A program made the translations under genes and the position numbers. From Lichenicola sp050954785 (lineage in GTDB: Bacteria > Pseudomonadota > Alphaproteobacteria > Acetobacterales > Acetobacteraceae), in assembly GCA_050954785.1 (NCBI GenBank), contig JBPBQO010000171.1:25860-89859 (forward strand): a stretch of 64,000 nucleotides of DNA, given 5' to 3'. Each line of letters opens with the position of its first letter. The stretch's first letter is position 1. Below are positions 15,838-23,182 of this stretch, piece by piece. The notes below the pieces were generated by a model. It made no database searches, was not told the DNA's origin, and saw only the letters and a program-made list of their open reading frames with translations.

Positions 15838-17412
15838 ATGCCTGCCTCGCCGGTGCCACGGACGGCCGGCCTGACGTTCGGGACGACAAAATCCGTGCAC
15901 CTGCCTTTGCTGACCATCCTCACCTTCCTCCCCCTCATTGGCGCGCTCGCCATGCTGGCGATTCGCGGCAATGCCGCCTTCGTCGAGCGAACGAGTCGCT
16001 GGGTAGCGTTCGGCACCTCGCTGCTGGTGCTGGTGCTCTCGGCGATCCTCTGGATACGCTTCGTCCCCAGGCAGCCGGGCTTCCAGTTCGAGGACCATGC
16101 CGACTGGGTGCCGGGCTTCGGCATTTCCTATCATCTGGGCCTGGACGGCATCAGCCTGCTCTTCGTGGTGCTGACGGCGGCGATCACCCCGGTTTCGATA
16201 TTGGCGAGCTGGAACGTCGGCCTCAGCCGGATCCGCGATTACCTGATCGCGCTGCTGCTGCTCGAAACGACGCTGATCGGCCTGTTCTCGTCGCTCGATT
16301 TCGTCCTGTTCTATGTCTTTTATGAAGCGACGCTGATCCCCGGCTCGCTGCTGATCGGCATCTGGGGCGGACCGAAGCGGGTCTATGCCTCGATCAAGTT
16401 CTTCCTGTTCACCTTTGGCGGCTCGTTGTTCATGCTGCTGGCGCTGCTGGCGATGTGGCACATTACCGGCACCACCGACATTCCGGTGCTGCTGCACACG
16501 CACTTCGCACCCGCCGTGCAGGGCTGGATGTTCCTGGGCCTGGTGCTGGCGTTCGGCGTGAAGCTGCCGCTGTTTCCGCTGCATGGCTGGCTGCCCGACG
16601 CCTATACCGAGGCGCCGTCCGCCGCGACCGCAATGCTGTCCGGCGTGCTCGCCAAGGCCGGCGCCTATGGTTTCCTGCGCTTCGTGATCTCGATGCTGCC
16701 CGATGCCTCGCACCGCTATGCGCCGCTGATGATCGCGCTCGGCATCATCGCGGTGATCTATGCCGCGATGGTGGCGCTCGCCCAGACCGACATGAAGCGG
16801 ATGATCGCCTACTCCTCGTTCTCGCACATGGGGCTGGTGCTGGTCGGGCTGTTCACCCTGAATGCCACCGGCATCGACGGCGCGGTGTTCGTCATGCTGT
16901 CGCACGGTATCATTATCGCCGCCCTGTTCTTCGTCGTGGCAATTCTGTCCGGCCGGACCGGCACCCATGTGGTGAACGGCTTCGGCGGCATCGCCGGCCG
17001 GATGCCGGTGCTGGCGGCGCTGGCGATGCTGTTCGCCATGGCCAATATCGGCCTGCCCGGCACAGGAAGCTTTGTCGGCGAGCTGTTGGTGATGATCGGC
17101 GCGATCCATGTCGGCTTTTGGGTAGCACTGCTGTCCGGGTTGGCGATGATCCTGGGCGCCGTCTACATGCTGGTGCTGTATCGACGGGTGATGTTCGACG
17201 GTGCCCGTGGCGTCACCAGCGACTTCGCCGGCGTGCTGCGCGACCTGACTCCGCGCGAAGTCGCCATGCTGGTCCCGCTGGCAGCGATCACCCTGTGGAT
17301 GGGCATCTATCCCTCATCCTTTACCCGCGTATTCGACCCGGCGGTGACCGCCATCGCCGCCGCAAGCGTCCAGGTACCGGTAGTTCCGGGCGCCAACCCC
17401 GATCACGGTTAG
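15838..17412 (+). CDS. nuoM: NADH-quinone oxidoreductase subunit M, outside a nuo operon
   Basis: A 524-residue (or 505-residue) proton-pumping antiporter-like subunit of complex I. About fourteen hydrophobic helices are present. The family hallmarks are seen: YEATLIPGSLLIGIWGG with the conserved helix-5 Glu, FGVKLPLFPLHGWLPDAYTE with the lysine and the HGWLPDA motif, and SVLAK-like SGVLAKAGAYGFLRF. Homologues begin near LPLLTILTFLPLIGAL, so the true start may be the GTG at 15895 rather than the ATG at 15838. No other nuo gene is nearby: vapBC lies upstream and a P450 downstream. It could be a detached piece of the complex, a second copy, or an antiporter subunit of another assembly. Confidence 0.88.
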   Translation: MPASPVPRTAGLTFGTTKSVHLPLLTILTFLPLIGALAMLAIRGNAAFVERTSRWVAFGTSLLVLVLSAILWIRFVPRQPGFQFEDHADWVPGFGISYHLGLDGISLLFVVLTAAITPVSILASWNVGLSRIRDYLIALLLLETTLIGLFSSLDFVLFYVFYEATLIPGSLLIGIWGGPKRVYASIKFFLFTFGGSLFMLLALLAMWHITGTTDIPVLLHTHFAPAVQGWMFLGLVLAFGVKLPLFPLHGWLPDAYTEAPSAATAMLSGVLAKAGAYGFLRFVISMLPDASHRYAPLMIALGIIAVIYAAMVALAQTDMKRMIAYSSFSHMGLVLVGLFTLNATGIDGAVFVMLSHGIIIAALFFVVAILSGRTGTHVVNGFGGIAGRMPVLAALAMLFAMANIGLPGTGSFVGELLVMIGAIHVGFWVALLSGLAMILGAVYMLVLYRRVMFDGARGVTSDFAGVLRDLTPREVAMLVPLAAITLWMGIYPSSFTRVFDPAVTAIAAASVQVPVVPGANPDHG

Positions 17413-17419
17413 CCCGAAC

Positions 17420-17452
17420 GCCGGGACGGCTCTTCCCGTGAGGTGTCCCGGC
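17420..17452 (+). terminator. Hairpin after nuoM
   Basis: GCCGGGAC and GTCCCGGC form a perfect 8-base stem around a 17-base loop, starting eight bases after the nuoM stop. There is no T-run, so termination would not be of the classic intrinsic type. Confidence 0.45.
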
Positions 17453-17467
17453 CTCCATCTGTGATGG

Positions 17468-18874
17468 ATGCAGGACACACTTCTCGCCCCCACGCGGTCC
17501 GCTTTCCCCCGGACCGGCGCTCATCTGCCGAAACCGCCCATGCCGACGCGGGTCCGCAGCCAGCCGGAATCGTTCCTGGTACTGCGTCGCAATCCGCTCG
17601 AACTCTGGGGCGCACCCGCCTATCGCGAGCTGATCCTGCCGGGATCGTTCCTGGGTAGCAAACAGCTCCTGCTGAACGATCCGGCCGCTATCAGGCATGT
17701 CCTGCTGGGCAATCACGAGAATTATGTGCGTGGTGCACCGACCCGCCGGGTGCTGCAACCGGTGCTCGGCGAAGGCCTGTTCCTGGCCGAGGGCGAAGCC
17801 TGGCGGCACCAGCGCCGGGTGATCGCGCCGGCGTTGGCGCCCCGTGTGCTGCCGATCCTGATCCGTCACATCGTCTCGGTAACACAATCGGCCGAGCAGG
17901 AACTCGCATCCCGCGGCCCGCGCTCGTTCGAGCTGATGCCGGTGCTGCAACGTCTCACGCTCGATATTGCCGGGCAGTCGATGTTCTCGCTGGAGATGGG
18001 CAGGTTCGGCGACGCGTTGCGCGGCCTGCTGGTCCGCTACGCGCGCGACTATGCCAAGGTCGGGCTGTTCGACATGCTGTTGCCGGATGGCTGGACCACG
18101 CCACTCGATCGGGGCCGTGCCAGCTTCCGGGCCGACTGGCTGGCGTTGATGGACCGGATCATCGCCGCCCGCACCGAGCAGGACGCCACCGTTCCCGACG
18201 ATGCGCCGCGCGACCTGTTCGATCTGCTCAGGCAGGCCCGCGATCCCGAGACAGGCCAGGGCTTCAGCCACGAGTTGATGCGCGACGAGGTCTCGACGCT
18301 GATCCTGGCGGGCCATGAGACCACCGCCGTCAGCCTGTTCTGGGCCTGCTATGCCGCTGCCCGCCTGCCCGAATATCAGGATGCGATTGCCGCCGAGGCC
18401 GGCGCGCTCGACCTGTCACCGGATGCAGCCGCTTCGGCGCTTCCGAAACTCAAGCTGACCCGCGCTTTTCTCGACGAGGCGCTTCGCCTGTATCCGCCTG
18501 CCTACCTGATCGTGCGCCAGGCGAAGGAAGCGGATGTCATCGGCGGTCATCAGGTCGATCCCGGCACGGTCGTCACCATCTCGCCCTGGATATTGCACAG
18601 GCACGAACAGCACTGGCCCGACCCGGACCGGTTCGATCCGTCGCGGTTCCTGGCGGGTGCGCCGGTGCCGGACCGGATGATCTACATGCCGTTCGGCGCC
18701 GGCCCGCGCATCTGTGTCGGCGCGCAGTTCGCGCTGGCCGAAGGCACCCTGGTGCTGGCGCGGTTGCTGGCGCGGTTCCGGCTGAGCTTCGCTGGATCGT
18801 CGGCGGTGCTGCCACGCGGCTTGGTCACCACGCAGCCGGACCGTGCCGTGCGGTTCCGGCTGACCGACCGCTAG
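17468..18874 (+). CDS. Cytochrome P450
   Basis: A 468-residue haem monooxygenase. The I-helix oxygen-binding motif is TLILAGHETTAVSLFW, the K-helix ExxR is in FLDEALRLYPPAY, the PERF-like region is PDRFDPSRFL, and the haem-binding loop is FGAGPRICVGAQFALAE with the cysteine thiolate. There is no signal peptide or N-terminal membrane anchor, so it is likely soluble or peripherally bound. The overall look (RRNPLELWG start, FDLLRQARDPETG) is of bacterial P450s related to the CYP4/CYP102-like fatty-acid group, but the substrate is not determinable. No ferredoxin or reductase gene is adjacent. The start codon has only a weak ribosome-binding site. Confidence 0.92.
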   Translation: MQDTLLAPTRSAFPRTGAHLPKPPMPTRVRSQPESFLVLRRNPLELWGAPAYRELILPGSFLGSKQLLLNDPAAIRHVLLGNHENYVRGAPTRRVLQPVLGEGLFLAEGEAWRHQRRVIAPALAPRVLPILIRHIVSVTQSAEQELASRGPRSFELMPVLQRLTLDIAGQSMFSLEMGRFGDALRGLLVRYARDYAKVGLFDMLLPDGWTTPLDRGRASFRADWLALMDRIIAARTEQDATVPDDAPRDLFDLLRQARDPETGQGFSHELMRDEVSTLILAGHETTAVSLFWACYAAARLPEYQDAIAAEAGALDLSPDAAASALPKLKLTRAFLDEALRLYPPAYLIVRQAKEADVIGGHQVDPGTVVTISPWILHRHEQHWPDPDRFDPSRFLAGAPVPDRMIYMPFGAGPRICVGAQFALAEGTLVLARLLARFRLSFAGSSAVLPRGLVTTQPDRAVRFRLTDR

Positions 18875-18893
18875 TCTGGAGCTACAAAATGAA

Positions 18894-18922
18894 AAGGCTC
18901 CGGGGATTGCCCCCGGAGCCTT
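18894..18922. terminator. Strong bidirectional terminator hairpin
   Basis: AAGGCTCCGGGG and CCCCGGAGCCTT form a perfect 12-base stem with a 5-base loop. On the minus strand the stem is followed by TTCATTTTG, a better T-rich tail than on the plus strand. It can end the P450 transcript from the left and a small minus-strand transcript from the right. Confidence 0.8.
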
Positions 18923-18956
18923 CGCATTGTCTGCGGCTCGTGGCTGCAGAGGTCGG

Positions 18957-19031
18957 TCAGACCGCCTTTTCGATGGAGAAGGGGGTCATCCGGGTCGCTC
19001 CGCGTGGAGCCTTTGTCAGGCAATGAGACAC
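18957..19031 (-). CDS. 24-codon small ORF with near-perfect Shine-Dalgarno
   Basis: A GTG start gives a 24-residue peptide (MSHCLTKAPRGATRM followed by TPFSIEKAV). It is preceded by GAGAGGAGGTGATCC six bases from the start. That sequence contains AGGAGGTGATCC, a 12-base complement to the 16S rRNA 3' tail, far longer than a normal Shine-Dalgarno. About 35 bases after the stop comes the strong hairpin at 18894-18922, whose T-rich side faces this strand, so a short dedicated transcript is likely. I do not recognise the peptide. It may be a leader or small protein, or the RNA itself may be the functional product. Candidate promoter elements (TTGTAG, 16 bases, TTAACT) lie just upstream. Confidence 0.5.
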   Translation of the reverse strand: MSHCLTKAPRGATRMTPFSIEKAV

Positions 19032-19128
19032 TGGATCACCTCCTCTCAGTTAAATTCGACAAAGCCAGCCTACAATCGTCCCGTCGCGATGCGCAAGCGA
19101 TAGAAACGTAATTTCGGGCAAGCCGAAA

Positions 19129-19725
19129 TCACGAACCCGGCGGGTCGCAACGGCTATCGACCGGGTCGTTTTCGGGCAGGGCCATCCGGTAGGTGGCGGC
19201 GAGCGCGTCGGTGCCGCTGCAGTAGCGGCCACGCGTCGTCTCGGTGCCGATCGACTCGAAATGCGCCGAGGTTTCGTCCGTCCGCAGCCGCAATGTCCGG
19301 ATCAGCATGCGATGAGGACTGCCCGGAGACACCGTGTCGGCGGTATCGGCGGAGGCCACGAACAGCAATGTCGCCGGAATCCCAGATACCTTGGCCCGGG
19401 CGAACACCACCGACCGGCCACGATTGTCGATCGTCGGCATCCGCGAGCCATCGGCCGCGTCCATCCCGACCACATCCCAGCCACGCACGCCCTCGGCACG
19501 CGGCAGCATGGTCATGATCAGGCGGGTGCGGCCGATATCCGGCTCGCGTGCCTCCACCACCAGCCCCTGCCGTCCATCCGGCGCCAGATGCGGCACCAGG
19601 TTGGCGCCTTCCTGCAGCGGCACCGGGATGACATTGGTAATCCGGCCGGTGCCACGGGCAACACAACCGGTCAGGGGAACCGCGACGGACGCGGCAAGAA
19701 CGAAGGCAAGGGTGCGACGGATCAT
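19129..19725 (-). CDS. Lipoprotein of unknown function
   Basis: A 198-residue lipoprotein from the ATG at 19725 (AGGA eight bases upstream); an in-frame ATG further upstream is less well placed. The signal peptide (RTLAFVLAASVAVPLTGC) ends in a clear lipobox, and the mature start CVARG lacks Asp at +2, so it should go to the outer membrane. The body (ANLVPHLAPDGRQGLVVEAR, TIDNRGRSVVFARAKVSG) is reminiscent of a beta-propeller repeat, but I cannot assign a family. Two cysteines near the C-terminus may form a disulfide. It has its own likely promoter upstream and is followed by the small ORF. Confidence 0.7.
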   Translation of the reverse strand: MIRRTLAFVLAASVAVPLTGCVARGTGRITNVIPVPLQEGANLVPHLAPDGRQGLVVEAREPDIGRTRLIMTMLPRAEGVRGWDVVGMDAADGSRMPTIDNRGRSVVFARAKVSGIPATLLFVASADTADTVSPGSPHRMLIRTLRLRTDETSAHFESIGTETTRGRYCSGTDALAATYRMALPENDPVDSRCDPPGS

Positions 19726-19775
19726 CCGGCTCATCCTAGAACATGCCTGCGCCACCTTACAAAGCTGGTTGGAGC

Positions 19776-20040
19776 ATGACGTGCCCAGATCGAGCGCCTG
19801 ACGATCAGCTTACCTGCGGAGATGGCCGCGATGGTGCGCGGTGCCGTCGACGACGGCGACTATGCCTCGAGCAGCGAGGTGATCCGTGATGCCCTGCGTG
19901 ACTGGAAACTAAAACAGTCCATCAATACCCAGGACCTCGGCGCATATTTATTGCTGCGCATCAATCGCGGCGAGGATGCCCACCGGGTTTGTAAGACGCG
20001 CCACGAGCAACTCGATGAAAAGCCTAACTTTCGGCGATAG
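19776..20040 (+). pseudogene. ParD-family antitoxin remnant, frameshifted at its start
   Basis: Reading from the ATG at 19776 (GGAG just before it), removal of one T at 19782 would give MTAQIERLTISLPAEMAAMV, a typical ParD N-terminus. As written, the frame breaks at codon 3, and only an internal ATG at 19822 remains. Residues up to ASSSEVIRDALRDWKLK are ParD-like (ribbon-helix-helix). The tail after about 19935 does not look like ParD, and runs antisense to the end of the LysR gene. No parE toxin gene follows. I read it as a dead antitoxin whose toxin was lost when the neighbouring segment arrived. Confidence 0.65.
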
Positions 20041-20895
20041 ATGGCGTCGGCTTGGGTATAAGACGGAGATCGGGATCTCGGGCGTCGCATAGGCAGGCAG
20101 CAGGAGTTCCAGTGCGCCATTCTCGACGTCCCGATCAATCAGGAAGCGTGGCAGACAGGCTACGCCCAATCCCGCAAGCGCCGCGTCCCGGAGCGCGCCG
20201 GCATTATCCGAAAGTAGCACAGGCCGAGCCGCGATATAGATAACCGGTTCGGATCCGGTCTGGAGAACCCAGGCGCGTGGATTTTCCCTCGTGCCGGACA
20301 AGAGTTGCCGGTGACCAGCGAGGTCCTCGATCACAGTGCACTTGTGATGACGCGCAAGATAGCTGGGCGATGCGCAGAGCTGCCCGAACGAGCGGGCGAT
20401 GACACGCGCAATAAGTTCGGAGGATACCGACGCCACCCCGAAGCGGATGGCAATGTCGAACCCGTCTTCGACGACGTCGACGACGCGGTCGGTGAAGCTC
20501 GCTTCGGCCGAAAGCTCCGGCCATTGCTCAAGATAGTCGCCGAGGATTGGCAGGATGATCTGCCTCCCGAACGCCTCGGTCGCTGTCACGCGCAGCACGC
20601 CGCGCGGGCATGCTGCGCCGCGCTGAACGCTGTTTTGCGCATCTTCGAGATCAACGAGGATCTGCAGGGCCTTTTCGTAAAAGTTCTGCCCGTCCGCGGT
20701 CAGCCCGACGCGGCGCGTGGTTCGGTGCAGCAGGCGTGCGCCGAGTATTTCCTCGAGCCGCGCGATCGACTTGCCGGCAGCTGAACGGGTCAGGCCAATA
20801 CGTCTCGCACCTTCGTGGAACGACGCCGTGTCAGCGACGGCGACGAACGCCCGCAAGGCTCCGATGTCGGCCAATTCCGTCAAAACGCCCTCCAT
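19948..20895 (-). CDS. LysR-family transcriptional regulator
   Basis: A 315-residue regulator from the ATG at 20895 (an in-frame GTG at 20928 would add 11 residues). The N-terminal winged helix-turn-helix reads ALRAFVAVADTASFHEGARR then LTRSAAGKSIARLEEILG and LLHRTTRRVGLTADGQ, a standard LysR start of the DsdC/CrgA-like group. The effector-binding domain follows from about residue 95. It is divergent from the alpha/beta hydrolase gene at 20986, with a palindrome between, so it probably controls that gene. Base composition is less GC-rich than the surrounding core genes, which together with the flanking remnants suggests acquisition. Confidence 0.9.
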   Translation of the reverse strand: MEGVLTELADIGALRAFVAVADTASFHEGARRIGLTRSAAGKSIARLEEILGARLLHRTTRRVGLTADGQNFYEKALQILVDLEDAQNSVQRGAACPRGVLRVTATEAFGRQIILPILGDYLEQWPELSAEASFTDRVVDVVEDGFDIAIRFGVASVSSELIARVIARSFGQLCASPSYLARHHKCTVIEDLAGHRQLLSGTRENPRAWVLQTGSEPVIYIAARPVLLSDNAGALRDAALAGLGVACLPRFLIDRDVENGALELLLPAYATPEIPISVLYPSRRHLSPKVRLFIELLVARLTNPVGILAAIDAQQ

Positions 20896-20931
20896 CGGTT
20901 CCACGTCAGCGCCGGTTACGGGAAGCACATT

Positions 20932-20942
20932 CGCTAATAGCG
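20932..20942. promoter_or_regulatory. Putative LysR operator
   Basis: CGCTA-a-TAGCG is a perfect short palindrome inside a T-N11-A type context between the divergent LysR and hydrolase genes. This placement is classic for LysR-type regulators. The role is inferred from position. Confidence 0.4.
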
Positions 20943-20985
20943 CAGCTATATTAAGGAGTGTCGAAACGAAAGCCCGGAGTTTGCA

Positions 20986-21933
20986 ATGCCTCTATCGTCT
21001 AACGCCCTTACCCTTCTTGCATCGTGGCAGGATGCCGCAACCGGCGTTGTCCAAGCGGTGCAAGGCGAAGGCACGCTCAGTTTGCAGGAAGCTCGTGACC
21101 GCTATTTTGACGGGTTGGAGGCGCTTCTTCCCGCGCCTGCCGGAGTGCGCTTCGAGACGGTAGAGATGGACGGCGTCCCGGCAATGCTCGTAACGCCCGA
21201 CGTGATCGAGGACGGACGCGTGCTCTTTTACATGCATGGTGGGGGTTATGTGCATGGCGCTCCCCGGGCCTATCGGGGCCTGGCCGGTCACTATGCCAAG
21301 AAACTGCGCGCACAGGTCTATGTGCCCGACTACCGGCAGGCACCTGAGTTTCCCTTCCCGACGCCTATCGACGATACGTTTCGCGCCTATCGCGCGCTTT
21401 TCGAGATGGGACATGACTCCTCGCAGATCGCACTGTCCGGCGATTCGGCGGGCGGGGCGCTGGTCGTAACGATCATGCGCAAGGCTCGTGATGCGGGTGT
21501 GCCGATGCCAGTTGCAGGCGTCGCGATCTCGCCTTGGGCGGATTTGGCGCATGCTGGTCCATCTGCGCGTAGCCGCGATGGCCTAGATCCGTTGTGCAGC
21601 GTCGAGTTCCTTGATCGGCTCGCGCGCATTTTTCTCGCCGGTGAGTTGGTAACCCACCCGGATGCCTCCCCTGTATATGCTGACGTCCGCGGACTTTCAC
21701 CGATCCTCATCCAGATGGGCGAGAACGAGGTCATGTTGAGCGGCGGGATCGCGCTGGCTGAGCGCTTGGCCGAGCAGCGTGTGCGCACGACCCTGGAAGT
21801 CTGGCCTGGCATGTTCCACGTCTGGCACAGCTTTGCCGGGCACATGGCCGAGGCAGACGAAGCGCTCGACAACGCCGTCTATTTTCTAAGCCGGGAATAT
21901 GCGCGTGCAGATCAGCGGAGGCACACAGACTGA
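20986..21933 (+). CDS. Alpha/beta hydrolase of the hormone-sensitive lipase family
   Basis: A 315-residue esterase-like protein. The oxyanion-hole motif is LFYMHGGGYVHGAPRAY and the nucleophile elbow is IALSGDSAGGALVVT (Ser). The catalytic Asp is probably in LIQMGENEVML-region and the His in GMFHVWHSFAG. These define the HSL/bacterial esterase group that hydrolyses short-chain esters or lactones. There is no signal peptide, so it is cytoplasmic. GGAG lies six bases before the ATG. It is divergently transcribed from a LysR regulator, presumably its activator, and sits in the lower-GC accessory stretch. Confidence 0.9.
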   Translation: MPLSSNALTLLASWQDAATGVVQAVQGEGTLSLQEARDRYFDGLEALLPAPAGVRFETVEMDGVPAMLVTPDVIEDGRVLFYMHGGGYVHGAPRAYRGLAGHYAKKLRAQVYVPDYRQAPEFPFPTPIDDTFRAYRALFEMGHDSSQIALSGDSAGGALVVTIMRKARDAGVPMPVAGVAISPWADLAHAGPSARSRDGLDPLCSVEFLDRLARIFLAGELVTHPDASPVYADVRGLSPILIQMGENEVMLSGGIALAERLAEQRVRTTLEVWPGMFHVWHSFAGHMAEADEALDNAVYFLSREYARADQRRHTD

Positions 21934-21971
21934 TCTGACGTGAGGCCGCGCCTTTCTCACCTCGCAAGCAG

Positions 21972-22261
21972 CTATGATGATGCGGTCTCCGGGCTCTGCC
22001 GGTACGCGGCGACAATCCGTGAGACGGTGGGCTCGCTGACCGCATAGAGCCTGGCCATCTCCGCACCTGACTTGCGACCTGAGACGACGGATTCCGCAAC
22101 TTCGCGGCGCTGCTTTTCGGCGAGCTTGCGACGGCGCCCGCCGATCCGCCCCTCGGCACGCGCTTGAGCGAGACCGACGCTGGTGTGTTCGCGGATCATC
22201 GCACGTTCGAACTCAGCGAAGCTGCCGACCATCTGCATCATCATGCGTCCCGCGGCCGCAC
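21972..22261 (-). pseudogene. Serine resolvase, C-terminal fragment
   Basis: About 95 residues match the C-terminal third of TnpR/Hin-type serine recombinases: AGRMMMQMVGSFAEFERAMI is the end of the catalytic domain plus long helix E, GLAQARAEGRIGGRRRKL the arm, and SGAEMARLYAVSEPTVSRIV the DNA-binding helix-turn-helix. The N-terminal catalytic domain with the active serine is absent, so it cannot recombine DNA. An ATG run at 22244 would allow translation of a free DNA-binding tail. The homology begins just before that ATG, at the fusion point with the transposase fragment. Confidence 0.75.
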
Positions 22262-22262
22262 C

Positions 22263-23179
22263 TTACAGGGATGATGTGCTGAGTGAGATTGCAGCCGAGT
22301 ACCGAACCTTCAAGCGGACAGGGCCTCAATTCCTGCAAGCGCTCGATTCCACGGCCGGGCCGGCACCGCGGCATTGCGCAACGCGATGGCGGTCCTGTCC
22401 GCTCTTTATGGCGACTGGCGCAAACCCCTTCCTGCCGACGTTCCGCTCGGTCATGTCGAACGGCGCTGGCATCGGGTGATATCTGGGTGCCGACGTCACG
22501 GACGCACCGGTCGCTGGACGTGCTGCTGGCGCCATGGTCCGGCGCCGCACTGCAACCAGCGTTTTCGCTCGGCGATCCACACGCATGTCTCGATCAGCGT
22601 GCTGCGCAACTCGACAATGCCTTGCGCGACGTCGCCCGCAATCTGACGAGCGCGATGCCACTCTGTTCGCTGGGAAGAGATTGCGCGTCCCTAAAGAGCA
22701 GAAGGATGACGACGCCGGGCAGGATGAAGGGCGGTACCTGACGCTCGCCTGCTACGGCATGCTGCCTGCCACGCGTGTCACCGGCGTGCTGTCGCAGGTC
22801 GAATGCTGGACCGGCTTCACCCGGCATTTCGGTCACGTTTCAACCGGGTTGCCGCCTGCCGACCAGCGCGCCTTCCTCGCCACCCTGATTGCCGAGGCGA
22901 CCAATCTCGGGTTGCCGCGCATGGCCAAGATATGCGGGGCAGGGTTACGCCGCGCGCTGCTGCGCATGCAGACATGGCACATGCGCGAGGAAGCCTTTCG
23001 GACGGCACTCGCTTGTCTGACCGACGCCATCCACGCCGAGCCGATCGCCGCGTGGTTCGGGCAGGGGCACCGGGCGTCGGCAGATGGTCAGGCCTTTTAC
23101 CTAGGCGGACCGGGCGAAGTCGGCGGAACAATCAATGCGCTCGACGGCATCCTTGGCCACGATAGCAACGCCGACCTGT
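22263..23179 (+). pseudogene. Tn3-family transposase, multiply frameshifted fragment
   Basis: Homology to TnpA runs through several frames. 22270-22340 gives DDVLSEIAAEYRTFKRTGPQ; 22380-22480 gives LYGDWRKPLPADVPLGHVER; 22470-22550 gives GDIWVPTSRTHRSLDVLLAP; 22740-23110 gives the longest intact piece, including LPPADQRAFLATLIAEATNL and MQTWHMREEAFRTAL and ADGQAFYLGG. It then jumps from an 'INA' segment to LDGILGHDSNADLSIRY, which in intact transposases lies about 25 residues further on, so there is an internal deletion. The catalytic DDE region is mostly lost. The open frame 22534-23232 is not a functional gene. Confidence 0.75.
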
Positions 23180-23182
23180 CGA

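Larger units (their letters stand above)
21960..23180. mobile_element. Decayed Tn3-family transposon remnant
   Basis: A truncated resolvase (minus) and a frameshifted, internally deleted Tn3-type transposase (plus) lie head to head, both missing their 5' ends, fused near 22262. No terminal inverted repeats of the expected 38-base type were recognised at either side. The right end abuts the stop codon of parE. Confidence 0.7.

Noticed and set aside
15508..17109. A 533-codon minus-strand frame
   Set aside because: Only its last 74 codons (vapB) are real; the rest is antisense to nuoM and lacks any family resemblance.
19021..19045. The string GGATCACCTCCT as a 16S rRNA 3' end
   Set aside because: On the plus strand it matches the 16S tail, but nothing upstream resembles 16S rRNA. 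It is explained as the Shine-Dalgarno of the minus-strand small ORF.
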